Counted from the stretch's first letter, positions 7,704 through 16,716 are shown. The stretch is DNA of 64,000 bases from Rhodanobacter sp. A1T4 (GCF_014207185.1 NZ_JACHCP010000006.1:248001-312000), one strand, 5' to 3'. A program made the numbers and translations. The notes: generated by a model not told the origin, from the letters alone.

Positions 7704-7881
7704 CGGCGAACAGTCGTATCTGGTGGACTATTGATCTACGGACTATAAGTCAAATTACAATCAAGCTGTTTGATGAGTGCGACACAAAACAGAAGGTAAC
7801 GATTCGATAGTTTTGGCTCGATAGCGTTCGCGCGCTTTGACATTCCGAGCCAGGAGGGCACAGCTAAAAGGATCGTATGCC

Positions 7882-8316
7882 ATGGAAAAAAATGCGAACA
7901 ATGAAACGGGTAGAGCGTTAGATCACTCGATCGGAGCAGCTGACGGGGCCTACAGCCTCCACACTTTGCTAGATCACCTGCAGGGTGGCGGAGAAGACCG
8001 TATCGTAGGCGCAGGACTGGCACAACTCGGTCCCGACCATCTGGCGGCTATCTACGAAGGTGCCGAGACACAAGTGAATGAATGCTTGCGGGGCCTCGCC
8101 GCGATATTGCAGGTGTTGACGTTCACTACGCGGCATCTCGGCAAGGAAGTGCCGGTGCACGTGGTGCAGGACATCTCTGCACATCTACAGGGGCAAACCC
8201 AGGCGCTGGAGTGCTGGAACACACTGGCGGACCATGCCGCCTATCTTCTCAATGAGCCACTCATTGCTCGTGATCTGGCAGGGCACTATGCGGACAAGGA
8301 GGACGATGTCCATTAA
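7882..8316 (+). CDS. Hypothetical protein, helical, cytosolic
   Basis: A 144-residue protein from ATG 7882 (AAAAGG upstream; an out-of-frame ATG at 7877 nearby). It has no signal peptide or membrane span. The composition and the periodic hydrophobics (LAAIYEGAETQVNECLRGLAAILQVLTF) suggest a mostly alpha-helical fold. Three cysteines are absent apart from CLRG and ECWN. No family is recognised. Its neighbour is the divergent broken XRE gene, which may once have controlled it. Confidence 0.6.
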   Translation: MEKNANNETGRALDHSIGAADGAYSLHTLLDHLQGGGEDRIVGAGLAQLGPDHLAAIYEGAETQVNECLRGLAAILQVLTFTTRHLGKEVPVHVVQDISAHLQGQTQALECWNTLADHAAYLLNEPLIARDLAGHYADKEDDVH

Positions 8317-8360
8317 GCGGCAGCGTTGCCGCTACTTCCGCGGCTGGGGAAGGAGAAATC

Positions 8361-8474
8361 CTATATAGAACTCCCCCTCAATTTGCGCTGCAGCCGTTTG
8401 CGCACGTACATCGCTAGTAGGCTTGCCATTGAAGTCACAGCAAAAAAGCTACCGCTCAGAACAAGCATAACCAT
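8361..8474 (-). CDS. Possible tiny membrane protein (37 aa)
   Basis: A minus-strand frame from ATG 8474 to TAG 8361 encodes 37 residues: a hydrophobic stretch (VMLVLSGSFFAVTSMASLLA) then a strongly basic tail (VRKRLQRKLRG), a topology typical of small inner-membrane proteins. It lies 117 bp beyond the 3' end of the GGDEF-EAL gene on the same strand. The ribosome site is weak, so coding status is uncertain. Confidence 0.3.
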   Translation of the reverse strand: MVMLVLSGSFFAVTSMASLLAMYVRKRLQRKLRGSSI

Positions 8475-8591
8475 GGTGCCTACGATAGGGGGGGGCGAAA
8501 AACTTTTGCAAGGCAAGTACCGGATCACTGCGTAGCACAGCTGATTCTCAACTTTCCAGGATGCTTAAATGGGCTGTCTCTGGGCTGATCT

Positions 8592-10751
8592 TCAGTTGCT
8601 TTCAATGCAAGAGACGGCTTCAGCGAAAGCCGTGCTGGAAACGGCAGCGCCGTATAGGAAGCCTTGTGCTTCGTCACAGCCTCGCTCAAACATATAGCGA
8701 TGTTGCTGCTCGGTCTCGACCCCCTCAGCGATGACGCGAATATTGAGGCTTTTGGCCAGTGCGATAATTGCATTGATCACGGCGGCATCGGCGGCATCGG
8801 TCGCGAGATCCCGCACGAAGGAACGGTCGATCTTGATCTTGTCGATCGGGAAGCGCGTAAGGTAGGAGAGGCTAGAGTAGCCGGTACCAAAATCGTCGAC
8901 GACGATCTTCACGCCGAGCTTTCGGATTTGGTGCAGCTTTCGCGCACTCTCCTCCGGATTTTCCATGAGCATTCCCTCGGTGATTTCAAGCTCGAGGCAG
9001 GAAGGCGTGATGCGACTTTCGTTGATGGCGTTGACCAGGGTCGCCATCCATTCCTTCTGCTGGAATTGTCTCGGCGAGACGTTGACGGCAACCGACACCA
9101 TCCGCTTGAGCTCGCGCTGAATTTCGACGCATTCGCGGCAGGCTTTACGCAGCACCCACTCTCCGAGCGTGAGGATGAGACCGGATTCTTCCGCGATGGG
9201 TACGAATCGATCGGGTTCGATCTCACCCCGCATCGAGTTACTCCAGCGCACGAGAGCCTCCATACCTACGACATGTCGATCTGAGATCGAGACTTCGGGC
9301 TGGTAATGCACAGTCAACTCGTTGCGCTCGATGGCGTGCCCCAGGGCAAGCCCCAGGGCCAATTTTTCCTCAGTGGCCTGGAGCATCGCGTTATCGAACC
9401 ATTGGAAGTTGCTCCGACCGATCGCCTTGGCTTGGTACATGGCCGCATCCGCGTGCTTGAGCAATGTGCTTGCGTCCACGCCATCATCGGGAAACAGACA
9501 ACCGCCGATGCTTGGTGTGACTGCGAGCTCATGTCCTTCGATTAACATCTTGTCCGATATCACAGCGGCCAGACCATCGATAAGAGTAGTCAACGTCTCT
9601 CGACCGGAAACTTCGTTCAACACCACAACAAACTCATCACCGCCCAACCGGGCGACGGTATCAATATCGCGAATACGCCCCTGTAACCGCTTGGCCACCG
9701 TTAGCAACAGCTGATCGCCAATCTGATGACCCAGCGAGTCGTTAACTCGCTTAAAGTGATCCAGATCAATCATCAATACCGCTGCTTGCCTGGCATGGCG
9801 CTGCCCCTGATGGATGGCCATTTCCAGTCGATCCATGAGAAGCGCTCTATTTGGCAGCCCTGTAAGTGCGTCGTGGTGTGCCATATGGCGGATGTAATTC
9901 TCGGCGCGTTTGCGAGCCGTAATGTCATAGGCAACCTTGAGGAAGCCCGTAACATTGCCCGCATCGTCTCGAAGGGATGTAATGGCGATGTTCACCGGCA
10001 CGCCCGTGCCGTCCTTCCTTACGTAGGTCCACTCGCGTTCGTCGGCCATGCCCTGACTGCCAGACTTCACGATGACCTGATAATTCGCGGCTATGGGTTC
10101 CATGCCAGGCTCAGTAAGCTCTGCCGCGCGCAACTTCAGCTCCTTGGTATCGTGGAGAACCAGGGCGGACTTTCCCACTAACTCATGACGATCGTATCCA
10201 AGCAAACGATCGGCCGCAGGATTCGCGGTAAGAATTTGCCCGTTGATATCGGTCGCGATCGTACTGAAGGGTAAGCTGTCGAGGATCAATTGACGGAACG
10301 CATCATCCCGCGTCGCGCGTCGGACCTTGTCGACGCGCAGCCGCTCGGTAATATCTATGATCGATGCGAGAACATGCCACTCGCCATCACTTTCAACCGG
10401 ACTTAAGCCAATTTCTACCGGCACCTCGGTTGCATCTTTACGTAATCCAAAGAGTTCCTTACCTTCACCCATGAATCTTGTGACAGGTTGCGTGAAAAAA
10501 TTTGTCCTCAGGCCGACATGACGGCTTCGATACCGCTCGGGAAGCAGCATCTCTATATGGCTATTGAGAAGCTCGGAACGCTCGTACCCAAACAGTCGCT
10601 CAGTTTGAGTGTTTACCAGGACAATAACGCCGCTCGCGTTGATCATGAGCATGGCGTTCGGTGCAGCCTCAACCACGAGGCGCAACTTTTGCTCATCACC
10701 TGATCGGGTGCTTGATAGTCGGATAGGCAAGTCTTCCGGCCGCATCGTCAC
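8592..10751 (-). CDS. PAS-PAS-GGDEF-EAL cyclic-di-GMP signalling protein
   Basis: About 719 residues, cytosolic, no membrane span. Counting from the longest frame (TTG 10757): PAS 1 at about 22-135, PAS 2 at 150-280, GGDEF domain at 290-450 with intact GGDEF at 372-376 and the inhibitory RxxD site (363-366) five residues before it, EAL domain at 470-715 with intact EAL (500-502), DDFGTGYSSL (from 621) and EGVE (678). Both cyclase and phosphodiesterase signatures are complete, so it could make and break c-di-GMP; in such tandem proteins the EAL activity often dominates. Start at GTG 10751 is chosen because GGGGA lies eight bases upstream; TTG 10757 and ATG 10745 are alternatives. Confidence 0.9.
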   Translation of the reverse strand: MTMRPEDLPIRLSSTRSGDEQKLRLVVEAAPNAMLMINASGVIVLVNTQTERLFGYERSELLNSHIEMLLPERYRSRHVGLRTNFFTQPVTRFMGEGKELFGLRKDATEVPVEIGLSPVESDGEWHVLASIIDITERLRVDKVRRATRDDAFRQLILDSLPFSTIATDINGQILTANPAADRLLGYDRHELVGKSALVLHDTKELKLRAAELTEPGMEPIAANYQVIVKSGSQGMADEREWTYVRKDGTGVPVNIAITSLRDDAGNVTGFLKVAYDITARKRAENYIRHMAHHDALTGLPNRALLMDRLEMAIHQGQRHARQAAVLMIDLDHFKRVNDSLGHQIGDQLLLTVAKRLQGRIRDIDTVARLGGDEFVVVLNEVSGRETLTTLIDGLAAVISDKMLIEGHELAVTPSIGGCLFPDDGVDASTLLKHADAAMYQAKAIGRSNFQWFDNAMLQATEEKLALGLALGHAIERNELTVHYQPEVSISDRHVVGMEALVRWSNSMRGEIEPDRFVPIAEESGLILTLGEWVLRKACRECVEIQRELKRMVSVAVNVSPRQFQQKEWMATLVNAINESRITPSCLELEITEGMLMENPEESARKLHQIRKLGVKIVVDDFGTGYSSLSYLTRFPIDKIKIDRSFVRDLATDAADAAVINAIIALAKSLNIRVIAEGVETEQQHRYMFERGCDEAQGFLYGAAVSSTAFAEAVSCIESN

Positions 10752-10757
10752 TGACAA

Positions 10758-11178
10758 CGTCCCCGGTTGCTGATCGACAAACCACGTGAATGTCTTTATC
10801 TAATACTCTGGGTAGGGATGAAGAGCAAGCTAATGCCAAGCCATCTTGCGGGAACGCGCGTTGTGGTTCATCGCCGCGATCGCCAAGCGCATTGATCGCT
10901 GCGTGCATCTGTTTGTCGGTCGGCGTGAAGAGCCAGCCGACGTAATATCCACCAACGGTGAAGAAATTGCCGACGCCGTTGTTCGGGTCGGATCTTGCCA
11001 TCGACGAGGGTGGGCAGCTTGTCCTACATCTGTGGTGCCGGAGATTTGCAATAAAATTAGAGCGTTCTCAGAACACGTTGTTGTTGTAATGCTGCGTGCC
11101 ATAAGGCCTCTTTATTGTCTTTGCGATACATGCACATCATGGGCCTCCTCAGCATGGGATCGTTTCGGAAGATTAGTT
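10758..11178. other. Intergenic gap with a possible gene fragment
   Basis: This 421-bp gap lies between the divergent GGDEF-EAL and CPBP genes. On the minus strand a frame at 10696-11001 reads MARSDPNNGVGNFFTVGGYY, then VGWLFTPTDKQMHAAINAL. The composition looks protein-like, but no family is recognised and it overlaps the start of the GGDEF-EAL gene. It may be the remains of a lost gene. Confidence 0.3.
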
Positions 11179-12090
11179 ATGCGTGAAACTGTTTCTCTGG
11201 ACTGGCGCTCGTTACGCGCATGGTGTGCGCTCGCGATTCTGATTGGCGCGTATTTTCTCCAGGCGCCGGTTGAATCGTTCGCCATTGCGCCTTTGAAACA
11301 GGCCGCCGATCTGCACATGATCAAGGATGGAGCCATGTCCTTGGAGGCCTATGCGGCCCTCATGATCGTGAGGCTTGGCTGGAATGCTTTGCTTGTGGCC
11401 GCCATTTGGGCCGTGCTGGGGCGTCCGTTCGACGGCTTCCCGTTAAAAGACAGGCGCGTATTCCGGCACATCGTCATCGGTCTGTTGATCGGTTTGGTGG
11501 TGATGACCGCGGCGATCCTGTGCATTGTCTTCGTCGGAGATGCGCGCGTTTCTCATGTATCTCAACCCGCTGCTACCGCCCTCAAGTTTGGCGGTGGCTG
11601 GCTACTTGCCGATGTGGTGGGCGCCCTGGGTGAAGAGCTGTATGGAAGGGCGGCGATACTTCTGGTCGCCGAGCGTTTCTTAGGCTGGAAAGGTGCTGTT
11701 CTCGTGTCGGGCTTGATGTTCGTCGTCATCCACCTTGGAAATCCCGGCGCGAGTGCGATCTGGTTGGTAAGGCTGGGCATTCAGGGTGCGCTGTTGGCCT
11801 ATGCTGTGTACCGCACGGGATCGCTATGGTGGTCCGTGGGCTATCACGCTGGCTGGAACTGGGCCAGCGCGCCACTGTTTGGTGCGGCGGGGAGCGGCTA
11901 CCTCGACCAAGGGCATCTCTTTGATTTTCTCCCCTATGGGTCGGTTTGGCTTACCGGCGGTGCGGTGGGGCCTGAGGGAAGTCTCTTCGCTTTTCTTGCC
12001 GTTGTGATGGCTTTTGTACTACTGCGAAAGACATTGCCTTCCATCGCGAGAAACTGCGGCGGGGAATTTGGATCGCGTTCCATCCTGTGA
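11179..12090 (+). CDS. CPBP family intramembrane glutamic endopeptidase
   Basis: A 303-residue polytopic membrane protein of the Abi/CAAX-protease family. The three family motifs are present: GEELYGRA (EExxxR), MFVVIHLGNP (FxxxH) and YHAGWNW (HxxxN/D). About eight hydrophobic helices surround them. Family members cleave prenylated or membrane substrates, or act in bacteriocin self-protection; the substrate here is unknown. Start ATG 11179 is chosen for its GGAAG eight bases upstream; the frame is open far upstream without homology. It stands alone, divergent from the GGDEF-EAL gene. Confidence 0.85.
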   Translation: MRETVSLDWRSLRAWCALAILIGAYFLQAPVESFAIAPLKQAADLHMIKDGAMSLEAYAALMIVRLGWNALLVAAIWAVLGRPFDGFPLKDRRVFRHIVIGLLIGLVVMTAAILCIVFVGDARVSHVSQPAATALKFGGGWLLADVVGALGEELYGRAAILLVAERFLGWKGAVLVSGLMFVVIHLGNPGASAIWLVRLGIQGALLAYAVYRTGSLWWSVGYHAGWNWASAPLFGAAGSGYLDQGHLFDFLPYGSVWLTGGAVGPEGSLFAFLAVVMAFVLLRKTLPSIARNCGGEFGSRSIL

Positions 12091-12189
12091 GCGCGCGGCT
12101 AAGTTTCCGGACGATGCTCGTTGGCGGAAACTGCATCAGGTTGGTTAGCTGTGGATGCCTGTGCATCCTTTCATTGACGAGCGCGAGAG

Positions 12190-12214
12190 GGCTGCCGATG
12201 GTTTATCGGCAGCC
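12190..12214. terminator. Strong hairpin between convergent genes
   Basis: GGCTGCCGAT and ATCGGCAGCC make a perfect 10-bp stem with a 5-nt loop, between the CPBP gene (+) and the peroxiredoxin gene (-). There is no long U tract, so it may be a weak terminator or an RNA-stabilising stem. Confidence 0.5.
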
Positions 12215-12231
12215 TTGGACCAGTCGCGCAG

Positions 12232-12783
12232 TTAGCCCTGTTTCTCGAGCGCTTTCACTGCGTCGAGCGTCTCTTGAACATGCTTCGTGGGGCTGAGGCT
12301 GGAATAAACGTGGGTGATCTTTCCCGACGGGGCGATCACGTACGAGGTGCGGTCCGACCAGTCCGGCTTGAGCGTCAGCGTCGCGTCGTATTCCTTGGCA
12401 ATCTTTGCGCCCTCATCCGCGGCGACTGGAAACTTGCCGCCACAGTGCTCGGTTTCCTTGGAGAAATCCGCCAGTTCTGAGGTATGGCCGGCGGTAACGC
12501 CGATCACGGTGGCATGCAGCGCCTTGAACTGGTCGATAGCCTGCGAGAACAGGTGAGCCTCGATGTTGCAGCCCGAGGTGTGTGCGGCCGGGAAGAAGTA
12601 GACCACCACTGGCCCTTTCTTCAGTGCATCGGCCAGATCGAATGTGAAAGGCTGGCCGGCGAGATAGGCCGGCGCGGTGAATTCCGGTGCCTGGGTGCCT
12701 TCCTTCAATGCAGCAAACGCAGGCGACGCGAGGATGGCGGTGCCGACGAGGCTGAGGGCGGCGAATTTCAACAATGACTTCAT
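12232..12783 (-). CDS. Exported peroxiredoxin (BCP/PrxQ-like)
   Basis: A 183-residue thiol peroxidase with an N-terminal signal peptide (FAALSLVGTAILASPAFA), so it acts in the periplasm. The AhpC/TSA fold shows APEFTAPAY, the peroxidatic site VVYFFPAAHTSGCNIEAHLF (Cys in TSGC), and a second cysteine in EHCGGKFPV that could resolve the disulphide. PAAxTxGCxxEA is the Bcp/PrxQ form. The start at 12783 is set by GCAGGAA upstream and by the signal peptide; a longer frame to 12873 lacks homology. It is convergent with the CPBP gene and upstream of nothing obvious, so probably monocistronic. Confidence 0.88.
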   Translation of the reverse strand: MKSLLKFAALSLVGTAILASPAFAALKEGTQAPEFTAPAYLAGQPFTFDLADALKKGPVVVYFFPAAHTSGCNIEAHLFSQAIDQFKALHATVIGVTAGHTSELADFSKETEHCGGKFPVAADEGAKIAKEYDATLTLKPDWSDRTSYVIAPSGKITHVYSSLSPTKHVQETLDAVKALEKQG

Positions 12784-12939
12784 GGGTGGGATTCCTGCTC
12801 TGGCTGAAGGGTCAAAAGGTTTATACGCCATAAGTGCTTCGGTGGATGCTATCCACGATGAGGGTGGCTCCACTTGCGGCTTGTCTCACATCCGAAAACT
12901 CCTCAACGACCTGTCTGGCATGCTTGCTTCGGTTAGCTC

Positions 12940-13464
12940 TTACGTTTTAGCGCGGTAGCGGCGCATCTTGTTGCGGCTGCCGCAGGTGTCCATGGAACAC
13001 CATGTTTTCGCCGCTGCTTTGGAGGCATCGTAATAGGAGGCGCGGCAGGTTGGCTCACGGCACAGCTTGAATCGTTTCCAGACGCCGGTCTGCATGGCCT
13101 CGAAGGCGGCGAGGATAAGCGACACCACACCGTCCGTCGGGCGGTCTGACGCGAGGACGATAAGTCCGTCCTCGCCAAGGCGCGGGCGAATGCCGTAGTG
13201 GGCTGCGAGGCGGTTGAATGTTTCACGACCGGCGACTTCGTTGCTCGTGGCCATGCCGCTGTTGGCGGCTTGCAACGACCTCAATGCTGCATGGATTTGC
13301 ATGCCGTAGCGAAACGCACTCTTCGTCGTGGTCGCTTCAGCGCTGTGCGGCATTTTTCGGCGAACCCACACGTTCCAGTCGTCAAAGCCGGCGTCGAAAT
13401 CGTGCCAGAGAAACGATTCCAACTGGCTCAGTCTGGCGGGCGTGCCGGTGCGGTGTTCGGGCAT
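12940..13464 (-). CDS. CGNR zinc-finger transcriptional regulator
   Basis: A 174-residue protein with the C-terminal CGNR zinc finger: CREPTCRASYYDASK, then WCSMDTCGSRNKMRRYR, giving four cysteines, a YYDxS core and the basic end. The N-terminal part is the ligand-binding ABATE-like domain. Members are presumed stress-responsive DNA-binding proteins. The usual CGNR arginine follows as CGSRNK. It precedes, on the opposite strand, the epoxide-hydrolase-like gene, with a 135-bp gap that may hold a shared control region. Confidence 0.85.
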   Translation of the reverse strand: MPEHRTGTPARLSQLESFLWHDFDAGFDDWNVWVRRKMPHSAEATTTKSAFRYGMQIHAALRSLQAANSGMATSNEVAGRETFNRLAAHYGIRPRLGEDGLIVLASDRPTDGVVSLILAAFEAMQTGVWKRFKLCREPTCRASYYDASKAAAKTWCSMDTCGSRNKMRRYRAKT

Positions 13465-13599
13465 GGTAGTTCTCTGGCGAATGTCGATGTTACCATTTAA
13501 TTTATTTATACGGTAACTGCGGGAATGGCTTGACTGCCTTGCTGGATCAGCGCCGATAGCTGGCTGTGGCGCTCCATTTTTCTCTGAGGAATTTCATGC

Positions 13600-14865
13600 A
13601 TGCAGCGACGCCAGTTTCTGAGAAAGGTCGGCGGCGCTTTCGCACTAACCGTTACCGCACCCATCGCGGCGCGCATGCTGGCGCAAGGCCAGCGCTCCGA
13701 GCAACGAATAGCGACAGGAGAAAGTGACGTGATGCCTAGTCAACCCTTTCATATCAAATTCGACAGCGCACTGAGGGGAGATCTTCGACGTCGCCTTGTC
13801 GAGACGCGTTGGAGCGACGCGGTAACGACAGATTGGCGCTATGGAATGAACGAGTCTTTCCTGAAGGCGCTCGTGCAGTATTGGTCGGCGGATTACGATA
13901 TGGACGCCGCCGAAAAACGATTGAACGTGTTGCCGCAGTTCCGGGCGGATATCGGCGGTTTGGGCGTCAGCTATATCCATTTGAAAGGCCGTGGCCCGCG
14001 GCCGAAGCCGCTGATCCTGATGAACGGCTGGCCGTCCAGCTTCGTCGAGTATGCAAAGCTGGCGCCGATGCTTGCTGATCCGGCCGCCTTTGGTGGTTCG
14101 GCAGACGACGCTTTCGACGTGGTGATTCCGGCACTGCCGGGGTTTGGCTTTTCGGATCGACCCACGCGTCCGTATCCAGTCAGTACCGAAGCATTGTTCC
14201 ACTCGCTGATGACCGAGCATCTCGGTTACCCGGGTTATCTCGCGTCGGGAACCGACATCGGCGCCGGCGTAGCGACGCGATTGGCATTGAAGTACCCCGA
14301 GAGCGTCATGGGCATCCATCTTTCAGCGGTGGTGGACCCGCCGCTCACAGCACAGTCACCACCTCTTTCGGATGTCGAGCGCGCCTATCAAGCAAGCGTT
14401 GCGCAATGGGAGGCGGAGCAGGGCGCCTATAACCATCTGCAATCCACTCGACCGCAAACGCTGGCGTTCGCTTTAGCGGATTCACCTGTTGGTCTGGCTA
14501 GCTGGATTGCGGAGAAGTTTTACTGTTGGAGCGATCACGGCGGCGATCTTCTGCAGACCTTTCCATCGGACATGCTCATCGACAATCTGATGGTTTATTG
14601 GTCCACGCAGACGATCGGGTCATCGATGCGTTACTACTACGACAACCGCCACTTTCGGCCAAAGATTCAGCTCGGCGACCATGTCAGCGTACCTACGGCC
14701 ATTTGCATGTGGCCAAAGGATTTGGTGACTGCACCCAAGGTCTGGGCCGAGCGCTTTTATAACGTCAGGCAATACTCCATGCAAAAGCACGGCGGTCACT
14801 TCCCGGGTTGGGAAGCGCCAGTGGCTTACGCTGAAGACCTAAGGCGTTTCGCCAAGCACGTTTAG
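13600..14865 (+). CDS. Epoxide hydrolase-like alpha/beta hydrolase with Tat signal
   Basis: A 421-residue protein. It begins with a twin-arginine signal (QRRQFLRKVGGAF), so it is exported folded to the periplasm. An epoxide-hydrolase N-terminal domain (FHIKFDSALRGDLRRRLVETRW and WRYGMNESFLKALVQYW) is followed by an alpha/beta hydrolase fold: LMNGWPSSFVEY is the HGWP-like oxyanion motif, ASGTDIGAGVATRLAL carries the nucleophilic Asp, and KHGGHFPGWE carries the catalytic His. Start 13600 has GAGGA nine bases upstream. Substrate is unknown; microsomal-type epoxide hydrolases open epoxides to diols. It is divergent from the CGNR regulator. Confidence 0.87.
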   Translation: MQRRQFLRKVGGAFALTVTAPIAARMLAQGQRSEQRIATGESDVMPSQPFHIKFDSALRGDLRRRLVETRWSDAVTTDWRYGMNESFLKALVQYWSADYDMDAAEKRLNVLPQFRADIGGLGVSYIHLKGRGPRPKPLILMNGWPSSFVEYAKLAPMLADPAAFGGSADDAFDVVIPALPGFGFSDRPTRPYPVSTEALFHSLMTEHLGYPGYLASGTDIGAGVATRLALKYPESVMGIHLSAVVDPPLTAQSPPLSDVERAYQASVAQWEAEQGAYNHLQSTRPQTLAFALADSPVGLASWIAEKFYCWSDHGGDLLQTFPSDMLIDNLMVYWSTQTIGSSMRYYYDNRHFRPKIQLGDHVSVPTAICMWPKDLVTAPKVWAERFYNVRQYSMQKHGGHFPGWEAPVAYAEDLRRFAKHV

Positions 14866-14901
14866 CAAACGGCAACAGTGAGCTGGCTTTGCTCGCATAG
14901 G

Positions 14902-15456
14902 TCAAACCATAAAGGTCGCCAACTGGTGGAGCGCCTGCTCGACGGACTCAAGGTAAGTCTTGAAATCGACGTCGGGGTTGATGGGTGATCCGTTCTTGAT
15001 GACGTCGCTGGAAAGGGTGATGGCAGGCGTCGCTGATATCAGCTGCATCTTGACGGCCCCGGCGACCTGGCGCAGCTGTTCGGCACATTTTCCGCCGCCA
15101 TGGCCTCCGTAAGTAATGATCGCCGCAGGCTTTCCGTTCCATTCCTTGTAGAGGTGGTCAATCGCGTTTTTTAACGTTGCGGGATAACCCCAGTTGTATT
15201 GCGGCGTGACGAAAACGATGGCATCTGCACTGGCCACCTTTTCGCTCCACGCTTGCGTGTGAGGCTGAATATATCCGCCGGCCGCGGGGATGCCCGGTTC
15301 GTCATCCATGGGCAGTGGCCATTGCGACAGGTCCACCAGCTCATAGCTAGAGTCGGTGCAGGAGCGCCCGATGCCAGCAACCCATTCGGTGATGACCGGG
15401 CAGATCCGGCCAGCACGTGTGCTGCCCATGATAAGAAGAACACTTTTGCGATTCAT
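14902..15456 (-). CDS. NADPH-dependent FMN reductase (flavodoxin-like)
   Basis: A 184-residue flavodoxin-fold protein. The N-terminus VLLIMGSTRAGRICPVITEW is the FMN-phosphate loop, and FVTPQYNWGYPATLKNAIDHLYKEWNGKP is the isoalloxazine-binding loop of the NADPH-dependent FMN/quinone/azo-reductase family. It probably reduces quinones or other electrophiles, or supplies reduced FMN. Start 15456 gives the canonical N-terminus; the frame is open upstream across the operator. It is divergent from a MarR regulator with a perfect palindrome between them, so repression by that regulator is likely. Confidence 0.88.
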   Translation of the reverse strand: MNRKSVLLIMGSTRAGRICPVITEWVAGIGRSCTDSSYELVDLSQWPLPMDDEPGIPAAGGYIQPHTQAWSEKVASADAIVFVTPQYNWGYPATLKNAIDHLYKEWNGKPAAIITYGGHGGGKCAEQLRQVAGAVKMQLISATPAITLSSDVIKNGSPINPDVDFKTYLESVEQALHQLATFMV

Positions 15457-15463
15457 GATGATC

Positions 15464-15492
15464 ACTATTGCTTGTATGATGCAAGCAATAGT
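15464..15492. promoter_or_regulatory. Perfect 11-bp palindrome, probable MarR operator
   Basis: ACTATTGCTTG and CAAGCAATAGT are exact inverted repeats separated by tatgatg. The palindrome occupies the gap between the two divergent starts (15456 and 15519), so a bound dimer could block both. Confidence 0.75.
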
Positions 15493-15518
15493 AGGCCGAT
15501 GAGGGGGGCAAGTAAAGC

Positions 15519-15977
15519 ATGCGTGATACAAGTAATTTGGATGAGCTCGCCGGCTCGTTGATTGATTTGGTCGGGGCCATGAATAGCCCGCGTCAGGATG
15601 ATGTCTTGCTGCGGGAAGCCGGCGTATCGCTCGATCGAGCGCTTTTCCCGCTCTTGGTCCGCCTCAGCATTTCTCCAGCCATGGGTGGCGCTGAGCTGGC
15701 CGAGCAAGTGGGCCGTGATCCTTCCACTGTCAGTCGACAGATAGCCAAGCTCGAAGAGCTAGGCCTCGTCAAACGCCAACCCGGCGCAAACGACATGCGG
15801 GTCAAGGAAGCCGTCATCACCAAGGCCGGATCTCGCACCATCGAGGCGATCAAGTTGGCGCGACGAACGCTACTGTCTCAGCTTCTGGATGACTGGACCA
15901 AGGAGGAGCGCACCATGCTGTCGAAGCTTCTTCGGAGATTTTCGAACGCGATGCGGGACAAACAGCAAGAGCTTTGA
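15519..15977 (+). CDS. MarR family transcriptional regulator
   Basis: A 152-residue winged helix-turn-helix protein. The recognition region GGAELAEQVGRDPSTVSRQIAKLEELGLVKRQPGANDMRVKEAVIT is a standard MarR DNA-binding domain with wing. It has no cysteine in the visible dimer arms, so ligand binding rather than thiol oxidation is the likelier trigger (inference). It is divergent from the FMN reductase gene and probably represses it and itself through the palindrome at 15464-15492. Confidence 0.9.
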   Translation: MRDTSNLDELAGSLIDLVGAMNSPRQDDVLLREAGVSLDRALFPLLVRLSISPAMGGAELAEQVGRDPSTVSRQIAKLEELGLVKRQPGANDMRVKEAVITKAGSRTIEAIKLARRTLLSQLLDDWTKEERTMLSKLLRRFSNAMRDKQQEL

Positions 15978-16127
15978 ACCAAAGGAGCCGGAGACACTTC
16001 CCATCGGCTGATGACGGCGAGGGCTGATGGTCAAGGGGGTAGTGTCGAGCATGCAGTCATTCCAACGATGACAGCAGGCCGTCAGGCCATGCAGGGGAAG
16101 TGCACTCTGACTCTGGTTTGATCATGC

Positions 16128-16508
16128 TCAGGAAGGTTTTGGGCTGCCGTCGTGTGACGCCAGGCGCAGGCCACTGCTTCGGCAGACATCGATGCGCGGA
16201 ACGAGCTGGGTACGTCCACCGTGGAAGGTGACACGGAGGTCGCGCAGGCATCCGCCAGCGGGGACATCGAAGGTCATTGAGGTCAGGCCGCCTTGCAGCG
16301 GCTGGCCGAGGGTGATGTCCTGGAAGGCATCGCGATCGGCAGGCGCGATGGCGAGCGCGGTGACACTGTCAAATGTGGCGTTCACCAGATCGAAGTGCCG
16401 CGCGGGTCTGCGCGCTGCATCGGCGCTGACCGCCGATGGAACGACGAGCAGGTTGCCAAGCGCGAAGGCAAACATGGCTACAAGAGAGGTGGCGCTGGTC
16501 GAATTCAT
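16128..16508 (-). CDS. Small secreted protein of unknown function
   Basis: A 126-residue protein with a signal peptide (FALGNLLVVPSAVSADA). The mature part reads FDLVNATFDSVTALAIAPAD, then DITLGQPLQGGLTSMTFDVP, GGCLRDLRVTFHGGR and RIDVCRSSGL, a pattern of short strands with two cysteines that recurs in small exported proteins of unknown role. Start 16508 has GGAG seven bases upstream and yields the signal peptide; the frame runs on upstream without homology. It is divergent from the sensor kinase gene across about 200 bp. Confidence 0.65.
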   Translation of the reverse strand: MNSTSATSLVAMFAFALGNLLVVPSAVSADAARRPARHFDLVNATFDSVTALAIAPADRDAFQDITLGQPLQGGLTSMTFDVPAGGCLRDLRVTFHGGRTQLVPRIDVCRSSGLRLASHDGSPKPS

Positions 16509-16716
16509 GGAGGTGCTCCGGCTGAGGTGAGGTGCCGCCGGTGGCTCGTGTGTACACGGTCGGCACCCTGATATGGCCGGATGGAGGTGTCCTGCGAAAG
16601 CGGTTCGGGATGAATCGTCGTAACGCGGTGGTGAATCGTAGTGGCGTCGCGATCTTGCTTTGCAGCGCCGTGCGCAGCACCTAGGATGGCCACTCCAATC
16701 CACGGGATATCCCGCG

